From assembly GCA_902784465.1 (NCBI GenBank), contig CACZUZ010000002.1:19391-83390 (forward strand): DNA of 64,000 nucleotides, read 5' to 3'. Each line of letters opens with the position of its first letter. The first letter of the stretch is position 1. Below the pieces are notes generated by a model. That model made no database searches. It saw only the letters and a program-made list of their open reading frames with translations, and had not been told where the DNA came from. The translations under genes and the position numbers were made by a program. Shown here piece after piece: positions 27,601 through 35,293 of the stretch. This DNA is from an uncultured Bacteroidota bacterium. GTDB taxonomy: Bacteria; Bacteroidota; Bacteroidia; Bacteroidales; P3.

Positions 27601-30498
27601 GCCAATGCCGACAGCAATGTCTGCGAGAACTACTTCCCGTTTGCATGGAACGGCACCCCATTCGACACGACAGGCAGCCAGAGTGTCATGCTGCAGACGA
27701 CCCACGGAGCCGACAGCCTGCTGACGATGAGCGTCACCGAGCTCTTCAACAGCACATCGGCGGCAGCCGACACCATCGTGGAGAACCAGCTGGCGTATAC
27801 CTTCAACAATGCCCTGTTCGACCACAGCCATTTTGGCGACACCTCGCTACTACACATACCACCATCGTCGATGACCTATATAGACACCACCGTAATCATA
27901 ACAAACGATGCCGGATGCGACAGCATTATCAGCTACCGTCTCAATGTGTGGTGGAACGTCATCAACGGCACCGACGACACCCTCTGCAGCCAGATGCTGC
28001 CACACCAGTGGAACAGCCGGGTCTTCACACAAGACATCGCCGACTCCTCAATCATGGAGGGCCGATGGCGGGTGGCTACGCTCTACGACACCCTTCCCGC
28101 ATGGAGCGGCGCCGACAGCCTGCTTGCCATGCACCTCCACGTGATGCCATCGTTCTATATAGACTTCAACGACACCGTCTGCTCGTCGAGCTACATAGCG
28201 TGGTATGGCGACACGCTCTATGAGACAGGCGTTTACCCCATGGCATTCCAGACCATTGACGGGTGCGACAGTATCGAGTACCTGCATTTCGCCAACTATC
28301 CAAACTACGACCTAGAATACTACGACACCATCTGTGACTATTCCGGTGTGATGCGCCTCGGTGTTGAATACCTTGGTGTTGCCCACCTGCCGACGATGCA
28401 TGGCTGCGACAGCAACGAAGTGTACCACCTGTGGGGCATGCCGGTGAGCTACAGCAGTGTCGACACCATCATCAGCGAGCGGCAGATACCGTTTGGCTAC
28501 AACGGCGAGTGGTTTGCCGACAGCGGCACCACACAGCAGCAGTTTATACTCACCAACCAGTATGGATGCGACAGCATCATCAACTTCACCATCACCGTGA
28601 TGCCCACCGTGAGGCAGACCCTCGACAGCAGCATCTGCGACGGTGCCATGCCGCTGGAGTGGGACGGAACCGTGTTCAACTATGTGGCTGGCATTGCCGA
28701 CTATGAACTGATCGACACGTTGGCCGGGGCATACGGGGCCGACAGCATAGTGACGAGGAGAGTGCATGTCTCGCCGTCCTACGACATCAGCTATGTCGAC
28801 ACCACCTGCAACGGTGCGCCATACCTTTTCGGCGACAGCTCGTATAGCGTCAGCGGCATATACTATCACCAGTATCTCACCACCGGTTACGACCCGATAT
28901 GGGGGGTAGCGTGCGACAGTCTGGAGACCCTCGACCTGCATGTCAACGCCATGAGCTACGCCACAGTACACGACACCATCGTCGAGAACCAGCTGCCCTA
29001 CACCTTCGGTGGGGTAACCTTCACGACGACCGACGAGATAGTCGACTCCACCATCATCATCCTCAACACGGTGGCATGCGACAGCGTGATAACCTATTCG
29101 CTCCATGTGTACCCCAACAGCTATGTGGACCTAGACACCGTGGTGTGCGACGACGAGCTGCCGTTCTATTGGGATGGGCGGCAGGTGACCCACGGCGGGA
29201 TGGACAGCATAGTGCTGCCGAAGCCCGACGGCACCGACAGCGTGACACGCTACAGGACCGTGGTCAACCCCACCTACAACCAGACCGACACGATACGCAT
29301 CTGCGACAGCTACGAATGGATTGACGGCAACACCTACACTGAGAGCGCCATCGTCGAGGGGCTGACGCTGACCAGCGTTGACGGGTGCGACAGCATCAAG
29401 AACCTACGCCTCACCATCGACCATCAGACGACGACGCATGACAGCATCACGAGCTGCGACCCCTACGTGTGGATAGACAGCCTTACCTACAGCGCATCCA
29501 TCAGCGGTCCCACCCATCTGCTGCAGACCGTCCACGGATGCGACAGCACCGTGGTGCTCGAGTTCACCAAGGTAGAGCACAAGGTCACAGAGCTTTACGA
29601 CACCATCTGTCGCGGAGTGCGTTACCAGTTCGGCGGCAACGAATACAGCGAGAGCGGAGTGTACAGCGACTCGCTGAACACCACGACGGGATGCGACAGC
29701 GTGGTGGAGATGCATCTGCATGTGCTAGAGCCACCGACGGTCAGCATCACATGGGATCATGATTGCGAGACAAAGACATACACCATCACCGGACACAGCG
29801 ACGTGCCATGGTTTGAATGGAGCTCGTTCCCAGAGGATCCCTCGCTTGCCGGACAAGAACACAGACGCACGATACAGGTGATACCGACCACACATACCAC
29901 CTACCTCTTCACCGCCGACTACAAAGATGTGCCCACCTGTCCTTCAGACACAACCGTGAACCTGTCGCCGCTGCTGCTGCCCCACGCCCTCATAGAATAC
30001 ACGCCCGACTTCCTGACCTACGACCAGCTGCACCTCTCGGCCATCAGCCGCAGCACCAACGAGGAGACCCTACGCTGGTATGTCAACGACAACGACATGG
30101 GCGACCACGAGCGCATCGGCTATACTGCCGACCCGCGTGTAGACGACTCGGTGGTGGTGATGCTCACCGCCCACAACGGCATCTGTCACGACACCGACCT
30201 GGTTGTCATTCCCTTCCGTAAGGCCTCCATCTGGGCGCCGAATGCCTTCACGCCCGAAAAAGATGACAACAACCGGTTCTTTGTGCGGCATACAGGCATA
30301 ACCGACTACAGGATAGACCTCTACACACGCGGCGGAGTGCTGGTGTGGCACAGCGAGGACATGTACGACAGCTGGGACGGCACCTACAAGGGCAAGCCCT
30401 GTCCGCAGGAGACATACGTGTGGATAATCCGCTACCGCGACGTTACGGCACCGAAGAACCTGCTGTCGAAAAAAGGCACGGTGACGCTGCTGAGATAA
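21664..30498 (+). CDS. Giant T9SS type B cell-surface protein with 35 cysteine-marked modules
   Basis: From ATG 21664 the protein has 2944 residues with a signal peptide (core LILVLCLYFIQNCGIAFSQ). Residues to about 550 are cysteine-containing beta-rich domains. A PKD domain follows (AYWDFGNGETS ... AAGTYNVKL). From about residue 712 to 2692 there are 35 modules of 45-70 residues, each ending in a GCDS or GADS motif before a short beta strand such as VTLHLxV. The end (ASIWAPNAFTPEKDDNN ... YVWIIRY) is a CHU_C/type B sorting domain, so PorV and the T9SS should export it. Large repetitive type B proteins are often adhesins, like SprB; that role is inferred. It is a single-gene unit with its own promoter and terminator. 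Confidence 0.93.
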   Translation: MNRTTKHYTRFGVSAIRLILVLCLYFIQNCGIAFSQTTLTMPFNGDTTYTVLSSQSYQLQSPTMSDLDVWIEVEDTITIKSNNGRPFTLRGYYSIGSNDIFATYMGTSMDYPLNSFHNASGYIDIYCYSGSITLYFFHSPYSGEQWSMSFDICFPSIYNVRAQKTNSNYTHISCQGGNYPKTIKYHCLDEGQQFIGDQQMNYNSDSIYYNIAAGKKYVYYITDSYNYDTTDHCQVPRHYFRTPKQNDCNTCDHYKNCIDYTKFSGSKHVTCYKGSTYLPDSTECVVDDGPSSSTSQHTVHTDVTAFDPNTNNQLRTIPLGDTAAVRLGNWNTGKGGESILYEIHVDTNDYDLMMLKYAVVFLDPEVEGDQQPRFSIRLTDENCIPIEPLCYSRDIFPKRNAAGWNVRSVSNGHSYVWHDWWTMGINLSPYHGKVIYLQLYTHDGTADGAAYAYFTLHCARKQIDHLQNCGDAVANTFYAPEGFNYRWFNVDSSNVTLSTQRMLNVTDSGLYQCLVTPQDCPSNNCGYYINALSSPRYPHARFEHVDSIGTCMFKVRFVNRSYISAGANDTVPLWTNEDCETAYWDFGNGETSTNYNAETIYRAAGTYNVKLITTIAGGQCADTIIIPVVLQWTHPAPYISGSNALCPGSITQLTIHNTQSQKWLLPNTSHPPQSESVNLTPLLTQQSFIVDCSITDDNGCKDTLHYPIHIYNQYNYTETRVICQAQLEGGWQWRGHTFDVGTSTGGYYYQDTTIHGCDSNVTLNLVVHETYHRYHTYVFCDYATSFPYPPNAANPLIVYDSAGLYDYTFHTAQNCDSIIHLTIRKHVVDHDTIRDAICRGYAYDTLDFHFTATQNSELGTQVVTHTVTELQSELDQVQSCDSTMTVILTVNPQTTASRSHVRNQNQLPFTFNGVDFYDNADTIFHLTNQYGCDSSLHLVLTVNFNTETHYYDTICQNQLPYTWDGITFDSAMTHRIPLTRINGADSSIYRHLTVHPTYDDDVYDTICDNATTTFCGTTYSLADSYTHELTTTEGCDSTVTLHLAVKPTSVSDIYDTTCSNIPYNFNGTVCDAEGNYSQTLDNRYHCDSVVTLHLYIKSTTAGTFDTTILENELTGFRFHGHAFNGEVSGQTITIANRAGCDSTISFTLNIIPNVSSADTHVICQSELPYTWNGKTFTSAGIQSATLHTASGADSTVTMRLIVNPTYYIPESRTICDNQTTEFNGVTFSTSQVYIDTLTTIAGCDSVTQLTLTVNPTHVSDFYDTTCDNQQYSFGGQVRVTEGDHIHVFSNTYMCDSTVTLHLHISNVTYSNVDEILVQNDLPHTFNGMTYTMTQMEQYSDSHPGMPYSDTITIVNKAGCDSVIYHTLTINWNQHTTVYQTICDNQFPFDWDGTLFVAGDYTAGDTVIIKEVTLSNIEQADSIVSRRLHVNPTYTTTFSDTICDNATYSYNGNIYTATGSYANMLQSIASCDSLVTLQLTVNAVTYSDLYDTIVENQLPYTINGVTYQIAETEAIAPQMNHLRDTAIIVNAKGCDSIIDLRLYVHLNVYDTVDSTICANLLPLQWNARQFNDYVIGTRDYELNDTLTAWTGADSILTMRLHVDPTYDQHYYDTICSNQQVTFNSATYNMPGTYQHPLTSSLQCDSLETLHLTVFGTSAAIISDTIVENQLRQTYSFNGVMFDTLLFGASTYITPRFSQLDSTIVVTNQIGCDSTIHYTLNVHWNVNAIADSTLCENNLPLHWNHRTFASYEAGVVDYEMLDTLIAYTGADSMLTMRLHVDTNSSSHIPDTVLENALPHTFNGVTYTLEQMEALREATPDDPVGTLLLDTITIANGRGCDSVIHHALYIRWNKTTHIADTICENFFPYGWQGRTIAADSTQLAIYNQPFTLIDTIVYASAGGEDSLVVMHLHVKRNSISTLYDTIVENQMEHLWNGITFTWDDTTEVDIRHADLQHTGIIANAAGCDSIAAMNLMVWLNRTANADSNVCENYFPFAWNGTPFDTTGSQSVMLQTTHGADSLLTMSVTELFNSTSAAADTIVENQLAYTFNNALFDHSHFGDTSLLHIPPSSMTYIDTTVIITNDAGCDSIISYRLNVWWNVINGTDDTLCSQMLPHQWNSRVFTQDIADSSIMEGRWRVATLYDTLPAWSGADSLLAMHLHVMPSFYIDFNDTVCSSSYIAWYGDTLYETGVYPMAFQTIDGCDSIEYLHFANYPNYDLEYYDTICDYSGVMRLGVEYLGVAHLPTMHGCDSNEVYHLWGMPVSYSSVDTIISERQIPFGYNGEWFADSGTTQQQFILTNQYGCDSIINFTITVMPTVRQTLDSSICDGAMPLEWDGTVFNYVAGIADYELIDTLAGAYGADSIVTRRVHVSPSYDISYVDTTCNGAPYLFGDSSYSVSGIYYHQYLTTGYDPIWGVACDSLETLDLHVNAMSYATVHDTIVENQLPYTFGGVTFTTTDEIVDSTIIILNTVACDSVITYSLHVYPNSYVDLDTVVCDDELPFYWDGRQVTHGGMDSIVLPKPDGTDSVTRYRTVVNPTYNQTDTIRICDSYEWIDGNTYTESAIVEGLTLTSVDGCDSIKNLRLTIDHQTTTHDSITSCDPYVWIDSLTYSASISGPTHLLQTVHGCDSTVVLEFTKVEHKVTELYDTICRGVRYQFGGNEYSESGVYSDSLNTTTGCDSVVEMHLHVLEPPTVSITWDHDCETKTYTITGHSDVPWFEWSSFPEDPSLAGQEHRRTIQVIPTTHTTYLFTADYKDVPTCPSDTTVNLSPLLLPHALIEYTPDFLTYDQLHLSAISRSTNEETLRWYVNDNDMGDHERIGYTADPRVDDSVVVMLTAHNGICHDTDLVVIPFRKASIWAPNAFTPEKDDNNRFFVRHTGITDYRIDLYTRGGVLVWHSEDMYDSWDGTYKGKPCPQETYVWIIRYRDVTAPKNLLSKKGTVTLLR
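23800..29740 (+). repeat. 35 degenerate protein modules of three cysteine types
   Basis: Read in frame there are three kinds. Type A (15) has an N-terminal Cys (TICDN-like) and a C-terminal one (GCDS). Type B (10) begins IVENQLPYTFNG-like without Cys and ends GCDS. Type C (10) begins with Cys (TICENxxP, then Trp-Asn/Asp-Gly) and ends GADS, GEDS, QADS or GTDS without Cys. The order is AAA BC AA BC AA BC A BC A BC BC BC BC AA BC A BC AAA. Every B is followed by C and every C preceded by B. Confidence 0.92.
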
Positions 30499-30506
30499 GA
30501 GAAACG

Positions 30507-30550
30507 AAAAGCGTTGGCGATAAGGGATAGCCTTAATGCCAACGCTTTTT
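30507..30550. terminator. Bidirectional rho-independent terminator between the giant gene and pepD
   Basis: Arms GCGTTGGC (30511-30518) and GCCAACGC (30538-30545) enclose a second stem TAAGG/CCTTA with a 5-base loop. A runs precede and T runs follow, so it can end transcription of both convergent genes. Confidence 0.9.
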
Positions 30551-30582
30551 GGATTACAGGTGGGACGACGAGAGCGGATGAC

Positions 30583-32028
30583 CTATTTGAGGTTCTTCAG
30601 GATTTGGAGAGTGAGGTCCCAGAACATCTGAACCGTCTTGATTTCGATACGCTCGTCGGGGCTGTGGACACCACGGAGAGTGGGGCCGTAGCTTATCATA
30701 TCCATCTTGGGGTATTTCTCGCCGATAAGGCCGCACTCGAGGCCGGCATGGATGGCGCGCACCACAGGGTCGTGGCCGAACATGTTCTTGTAGGTCTCGA
30801 CGCCGACCTTGAGGACACGGCTTGCGGGGTTGGGGGTCCAACCCGGATAGCCGTCGCCATGAGAGACGTGGGCGCCAATCATGCGGAAAGTAGCCTCAAT
30901 CTTTTGAGCGGCAGCCATCTTGGCGCTCTCGACGCTGCTACGCTGCGAGGTGGCGATATGGATTTGGTTGTCGCGCATCTTGATGGAGGCCAGGTTGGTA
31001 GAGGTCTCGACGAAGTTGGGTATCTCGCGGCTCATGGCCAGGACGCCGTGGGCGCAAGCGAGGAGGACATCCTGGAGGTTACGCTGGGTTTTGGCATCGA
31101 TGAGCAGCTGGGGCGTATCGATAGGCTCGATGGTGATCTGCAGTCCAGGCTCGGTGGAGCGGAACTCGAAAGCGAGGTGCTTGCCGAACTCAGCCACCAA
31201 GGCCTTCAGGCCGTCGATGTTGGCAGGCGCGACAGCGACGTCGGCCCATGCCTCGCGGGCTATGGCATTGCGGAGGTTGCCGCCGTCGATGGCAGCGAGA
31301 CCGATGTTGAATTTCTCGGTGGCGTTCCAGAGGATGCGTGCCAGCATCTTGTTGGCGCAGCCGAGGCCCTTGTTGATGTCGTCGCCGCTGTGGCCGCCCT
31401 TGAGGCCGGAGACCTTGATGCGGAAAGCCTTGTAGTCGATGGGGCAGTAGACGGTGTCGTAGTCGATAGCCACGGTGGTGTCGATGCCGCCGGCGCAGCC
31501 TATGCAGAACTCACCCTCGTCCTCGTCGTCGAAGTTGAGGAGGATGTCGCTCTTGAGCCACTCGGTAGAGAGGCCGCCGGCGCCGGTGAGGCCGGTTTCC
31601 TCGTCGACGGTGAAGAGAGCCTCGAGGGGGCCATGTTCGATAGTGTCGTCGTCGAGGATGGCGAGGATGGCAGCCACGCCTATGCCGTCGTCGGCGCCGA
31701 GGGTGGTGCCGTCGGCGGTGAGCCAGTCGCCGTCGATGACGGGCTGGATGGGATCCTTGAGGAAGTCAAATTGCTTGTCGCCGTTTTTCTCGCAGACCAT
31801 GTCGATATGAGCCTGCAGGCATACGCCCTGGGAGTTTTCGAAACCCTTGGAGGCAGGCTTGCGGATGAGGACGTTGCCGAGGTCGTCGTGGAGAGTCTCG
31901 AGGCCATGTTGCAGACCGAAATTTTGGATATAGGCAGAAATTTTCTCCTCGTGTTTAGAGGGACGGGGAATCTGCATGATTTCGCCGAAATAACGCCATA
32001 CGGCGGCAGGTTTAAGGTTTGAGAGCAT
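30583..32028 (-). CDS. pepD: Aminoacyl-histidine dipeptidase (PepD, M20 family)
   Basis: A 481-residue cytosolic zinc dipeptidase. Metal-site motifs are in order: GVCLQAHIDMVCEKN, LGADDGIGVAAIL, TVDEETGLTGAGGL and FCIGCAGGIDT; the C-terminal half has HVSHGDGYPGW and HAGLECGLIGEKYP. PepD hydrolyses a broad range of dipeptides including beta-alanyl-histidine. It stands alone, convergent with the giant surface-protein gene, and has its own upstream -7 box. Length fits the family. Confidence 0.96.
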   Translation of the reverse strand: MLSNLKPAAVWRYFGEIMQIPRPSKHEEKISAYIQNFGLQHGLETLHDDLGNVLIRKPASKGFENSQGVCLQAHIDMVCEKNGDKQFDFLKDPIQPVIDGDWLTADGTTLGADDGIGVAAILAILDDDTIEHGPLEALFTVDEETGLTGAGGLSTEWLKSDILLNFDDEDEGEFCIGCAGGIDTTVAIDYDTVYCPIDYKAFRIKVSGLKGGHSGDDINKGLGCANKMLARILWNATEKFNIGLAAIDGGNLRNAIAREAWADVAVAPANIDGLKALVAEFGKHLAFEFRSTEPGLQITIEPIDTPQLLIDAKTQRNLQDVLLACAHGVLAMSREIPNFVETSTNLASIKMRDNQIHIATSQRSSVESAKMAAAQKIEATFRMIGAHVSHGDGYPGWTPNPASRVLKVGVETYKNMFGHDPVVRAIHAGLECGLIGEKYPKMDMISYGPTLRGVHSPDERIEIKTVQMFWDLTLQILKNLK

Positions 32029-32074
32029 GATTTCTAAATTGAAAAATGAAAAAAGAAAAAATAATTTTGAAATG

Positions 32075-32082
32075 CAAAATTA
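32075..32082 (-). promoter_or_regulatory. -7 box for pepD
   Basis: Leftward TAATTTTG, a match to TAnnTTTG, 47 bases before the pepD start, in the 192-base A/T-rich spacer between pepD and the divergent gpsA. No clear rightward box is visible in the spacer. Confidence 0.6.
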
Positions 32083-32220
32083 AGATTTTTTTTGAAAACG
32101 ATAAAATAAAAGTGGATAAAATGCGTATTTTTAGATAGAACAATGTATGGGGTTAGACAGGCCGAGCATGTCGGGCAGTAGTAACCCAGAACAGTAAAGA
32201 ACGAAAAAAGGGAGATAAAT

Positions 32221-33279
32221 ATGCAAAAAACCATTGGACTACTTGGGAGTGGCAGTTGGGCCACCGCCATTGTCAAGATACTACTAGAGAAGAAAGACCG
32301 CAGCATAAACTGGTGGGTACGCGAAGAGGAAGCCATACCCGTGTTGATGGAAGAGAAGCACAACCCGCTCTATCTGAGTGAAGCTTATATAGACACCGAA
32401 CGCACCTGCATCAGCAGCGACATCAGCGAGGTGGTAGGCATGAGCGACGACATTTATCTCGTCGTGCCATCCGCCTTCGTAGCCAAAGCGTTGTCTGAGC
32501 TGCCCAAAGAGATGCTGCAAGGCAAGCGGATAATATCAGCCGTGAAGGGTATAGTGCTCGACACCAACCAGATCATCACCGAGTATTTGCACAGCCAGCT
32601 TGGTATCAGCTACGACAATCTGTGCATCGTCAGCGGGCCGTCGCATGCCGAAGAGGCAGCACGCCAGAGGCTCACCTACCTTACCGTGGCATCATCGAAC
32701 CAAGAGTTTGCCGAAGAGGTGAGGCAGCAGCTGGCATGCCATTACATAAAGACCACCTACTCGACCGACATGGTAGGCATCGAGTGTGCGGCGGTGCTGA
32801 AGAACATCTACGCCGTGGCTGTAGGCATCTGTCGCGGACTGGGATACGGCGACAACCTGGTGGCGGTACTCATCAGCAATGCCTTGCAAGAGATGACCGA
32901 CTTCATGCAGAGTATGTCGCCGGCGAGCGGCGAATGGCGTACAGAGGGGGGAGAGCCGAAGGCAGAGAGCGACAACGGCGACGGACGGCTGAGGCGGTTT
33001 GAGAGTTTTGCCTACCTTGGTGACCTGTTGGTGACATGCTATTCGCAGTTCAGCCGCAACCGCACTTTCGGCAACATGCTGGGGAGCGGCTACAGCATCA
33101 AGGCGGCGCAGCTGGAGATGAAGATGGTGGCGGAGGGCTACTACGCAGCCAAGGGAGTGGAGAACATGCGCCAGCAAGCTGGGATACGCCTGCCCATAGC
33201 GGAGACGGTGTACGGGATACTGTATGAGCGCAAGTCGGCAGCAAAGCAGATGAAGGCGCTGCTGGAGAACCTGAAATGA
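32221..33279 (+). CDS. gpsA: NAD(P)H-dependent glycerol-3-phosphate dehydrogenase
   Basis: A 352-residue GpsA. The Rossmann motif LLGSGSWATAIVKILL is at residues 6-21; SAVKGIVLDTNQ holds the catalytic-region lysine, VSGPSHAEE and GIECAAVLKNIYAVAVGI follow. It reduces dihydroxyacetone phosphate to glycerol 3-phosphate for phospholipid synthesis. A segment near residues 238-258 (ASGEWRTEGGEPKAESDNG) is an insertion-like hydrophilic loop. The gene is monocistronic by spacing. Confidence 0.96.
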   Translation: MQKTIGLLGSGSWATAIVKILLEKKDRSINWWVREEEAIPVLMEEKHNPLYLSEAYIDTERTCISSDISEVVGMSDDIYLVVPSAFVAKALSELPKEMLQGKRIISAVKGIVLDTNQIITEYLHSQLGISYDNLCIVSGPSHAEEAARQRLTYLTVASSNQEFAEEVRQQLACHYIKTTYSTDMVGIECAAVLKNIYAVAVGICRGLGYGDNLVAVLISNALQEMTDFMQSMSPASGEWRTEGGEPKAESDNGDGRLRRFESFAYLGDLLVTCYSQFSRNRTFGNMLGSGYSIKAAQLEMKMVAEGYYAAKGVENMRQQAGIRLPIAETVYGILYERKSAAKQMKALLENLK

Positions 33280-33320
33280 GGAGAGTTTTTCGCCTTTTTC
33301 GGAATAATCATTTCAATTTT

Positions 33321-33351
33321 TTTGTCAGAATGAATAAATGTTGTATTTTTG
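33321..33351 (+). promoter_or_regulatory. Ferredoxin promoter with both -33 and -7 boxes
   Basis: TTTG (33321-33324) and TATTTTTG (33344-33351) are separated by 19 bases, the ideal Bacteroidetes arrangement. The start codon follows 57 bases downstream. Confidence 0.85.
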
Positions 33352-33408
33352 CAAAACAAAAAAATCCAAAATCCATAAAACATTATCAACCTTAAAAACT
33401 GAAACAAA

Positions 33409-33576
33409 ATGGCTTACAAAATCACCGACACTTGCGTAGCCTGTGGCACATGCGCTGGCGAATGCCCCGTTGGAGCAATCTCTGAGGGCGACATCTACAA
33501 GATTGACGAGAATGCATGCGTTAGCTGCGGCACATGCGCAGACGCTTGCCCGACTGGCGCCATCGTTGAAGGCTAA
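33409..33576 (+). CDS. 2[4Fe-4S] ferredoxin
   Basis: A 55-residue clostridial-type ferredoxin. Two CxxCxxCxxxCP motifs are present: Cys9, 12, 15, 19 and Cys37, 40, 43, 47, with the usual internal symmetry (CGTCAGECPVGAI and CGTCADACPTGAI). Each cluster takes three cysteines from one motif and one from the other. It carries low-potential electrons in anaerobic metabolism. It is a single-gene unit with a strong promoter and terminator, suggesting high expression. Confidence 0.97.
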   Translation: MAYKITDTCVACGTCAGECPVGAISEGDIYKIDENACVSCGTCADACPTGAIVEG

Positions 33577-33601
33577 TCCTCGCCGGAAGCGAAAAGCCCC
33601 T

Positions 33602-33639
33602 AAAAAGGATGCCTAGCCCACGCGAAGCATCCTTTTTTT
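33602..33639 (+). terminator. Rho-independent terminator of the ferredoxin gene
   Basis: Stem AAAAAGGATGC / GCATCCTTTTT with a 14-base loop and seven T in all, 25 bases after the ferredoxin stop. Confidence 0.92.
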
Positions 33640-33702
33640 GATAGACAACTTTTAAGGTAGAAGTACAGAAAACCGAATCAACAACATAAACACATAAAGA
33701 TC

Positions 33703-34977
33703 ATGCTACAACTCCAATATATAAAAGAGCATCGTGATGAATGCATTGAGCGACTGAAGATAAAACATGTTGCCGATGTCGAAGAGCGCATCGACGAGAT
33801 AATAGCCCTTGACGAGAAGCGTCGTTCGCTGCAGCAGCGCAGCGATGCCGTGAAAGCAGAGCAGAACACCTTAGCCAAGGAGATTGGCAACCTCTTCAAA
33901 CAAGGCAAGCGCGAGGAGGCCGAAGCCAAGAAAGCTCGCACCGCTGAGCTGAAGGGCGAAGAGAAGCAGCTTGCCGAGGAGATGGCAGCCACCCAGGATG
34001 AGCTGAATGCCAAGCTCATCTCGCTGCCCAATGCGCCCCACCTAAGCGTACCCCAGGGGCGCACGGCGGAGGACAACCTTGAGGTAGGCCGCTTTGGCGA
34101 GATGCCCAATCTGGGCGAAGATGCCCTTCCCCACTGGGAGCTTTGCGCCAAGTATGACCTTGTGGATTTCGAGTTGGGCAACAAGATTACAGGGGCGGGA
34201 TTTCCCGTCTACAAGGGCAAGGGTGCACGCCTGCAGCGCGCGCTCATCAATTTCTTCCTCAACAGTGCGGCCGAAGCCGGCTACGAGGAGATACAGCCGC
34301 CGCTGATGGTCAACGAGGCTTCGGGTCTCGGCACCGGCCAGCTCCCCGACAAGGAGGGACAGATGTATGCCATCCCCCTCGACGGATTCTACATGATACC
34401 TACGGCCGAGGTGCCCATCACCAACATCTATAGAGACGTGATTGTCAATGCCGACCAGTTCCCAATCAAGCACGCCGGCTATAGCGAGTGTTTCCGCCGC
34501 GAGGCCGGCAGCTACGGCAAGGATGTGCGCGGTCTGAACCGTCTGCACGAGTTTTCGAAAGTAGAGATTGTTGTCATAGAGCATCCCGACCGGAGCTACG
34601 AGCGCCTGGAGGAGATGAAGAAGCATGTCGGCGGCCTGCTCGACAAGCTGGGTCTCCCCTATCGCATCCTCAAGCTGTGCGGAGGCGACATCAGCTTCAC
34701 CTCTGCCATGACCTTCGACTTCGAGGTGTGGAGCGCTGCCCAGAAGCGTTGGCTCGAGGTGAGTTCGGTGAGCAACTTCGAGGCCTTCCAGGCCAACCGC
34801 ATGAAGTTGCGTTTCAGGGACGAGAACGGCAAGACACGTCTCTGCCACACTCTCAACGGCAGTGCGTTAGCCCTGCCTCGCATCGTTGCCGCATTGCTGG
34901 AGAACAACCAGACAGCCGACGGCATCAACATGCCCGAATGCCTGCGGCCCTATCTGGGGTTTGACAAAATTGACTAA
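33703..34977 (+). CDS. serS: Seryl-tRNA synthetase
   Basis: A full-length class II synthetase of 424 residues. The N-terminal ~110 residues form the long helical arm that grips tRNA(Ser) (charged coiled coil from LDEKRRSLQQRSD to AEEMAATQDEL). Motif 2 (FRREAGSYGKDVRGL) and motif 3 (NGSALALPRIVAALLENNQ) are intact, with MIPTAEVPITNIY in the serine-binding region. It charges tRNA(Ser) and serves selenocysteine tRNA where present. No T-box or other leader structure is obvious. Confidence 0.97.
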   Translation: MLQLQYIKEHRDECIERLKIKHVADVEERIDEIIALDEKRRSLQQRSDAVKAEQNTLAKEIGNLFKQGKREEAEAKKARTAELKGEEKQLAEEMAATQDELNAKLISLPNAPHLSVPQGRTAEDNLEVGRFGEMPNLGEDALPHWELCAKYDLVDFELGNKITGAGFPVYKGKGARLQRALINFFLNSAAEAGYEEIQPPLMVNEASGLGTGQLPDKEGQMYAIPLDGFYMIPTAEVPITNIYRDVIVNADQFPIKHAGYSECFRREAGSYGKDVRGLNRLHEFSKVEIVVIEHPDRSYERLEEMKKHVGGLLDKLGLPYRILKLCGGDISFTSAMTFDFEVWSAAQKRWLEVSSVSNFEAFQANRMKLRFRDENGKTRLCHTLNGSALALPRIVAALLENNQTADGINMPECLRPYLGFDKID

Positions 34978-35024
34978 AGGATAGAAGCATTATTGAATGC
35001 CCTGTTATGTAAACATTTACATAA

Positions 35025-35147
35025 AATGCAATTGACTTCGACATCGACACCAAAGCAAAGACCTTTAAGGGCTACTTTGAGGCACACACCGATGGCGGCG
35101 ACGATGTCGTAACCCTTGGTGGCGAGACCACGCTGCACAAAAAATAA
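35025..35147 (+). pseudogene. C-terminal remnant of an unidentified gene
   Basis: Between serS and the ABC transporter a 40-codon stretch reads as sensible protein (IDFDIDTKAKTF, GYFEAHTDGGDDVVTL, GETTLHKK) and ends in TAA, but a stop lies directly upstream and there is no start codon. A terminator follows 20 bases later, as for a real gene end. I interpret it as the 3' remnant of a deleted gene; the family is not recognised. The rest of the 316-base gap (34978-35293) holds that terminator and, beyond it, no visible gene. Confidence 0.5.
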
Positions 35148-35167
35148 TTGTTCAAAAGAAATCAAAA

Positions 35168-35196
35168 AAAGGCCATTACCTCAAGTAATGGCCTTT
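35168..35196 (+). terminator. Rho-independent terminator after the gene remnant
   Basis: A 12-bp perfect stem (AAAGGCCATTAC / GTAATGGCCTTT) with a 5-base loop, followed by a T-rich tract. An A-rich stretch on the other side may let it serve the leftward ABC transporter operon too. Confidence 0.85.
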
Positions 35197-35293
35197 ATCT
35201 TTCTCATTTTTTGTTATGTGTGTATACAGTTGCGGTGGACAGAAGAGGGGGGGGATTGTTGTTTCGGCGGCAAAGGGAATGAAAAATTGGTAG

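Noticed and set aside
30514-32022. 502-codon open frame antisense to pepD
   Set aside because: It mirrors pepD almost exactly. Rich third-position G/C in the real gene keeps the opposite frame open; the translation is low-complexity Val/Asp/Glu/Gly with no domain.
34978-35165. 63-codon leftward frame antisense to the gene remnant
   Set aside because: Composition and the terminator direction favour the rightward remnant; the leftward frame has no start context or homology.
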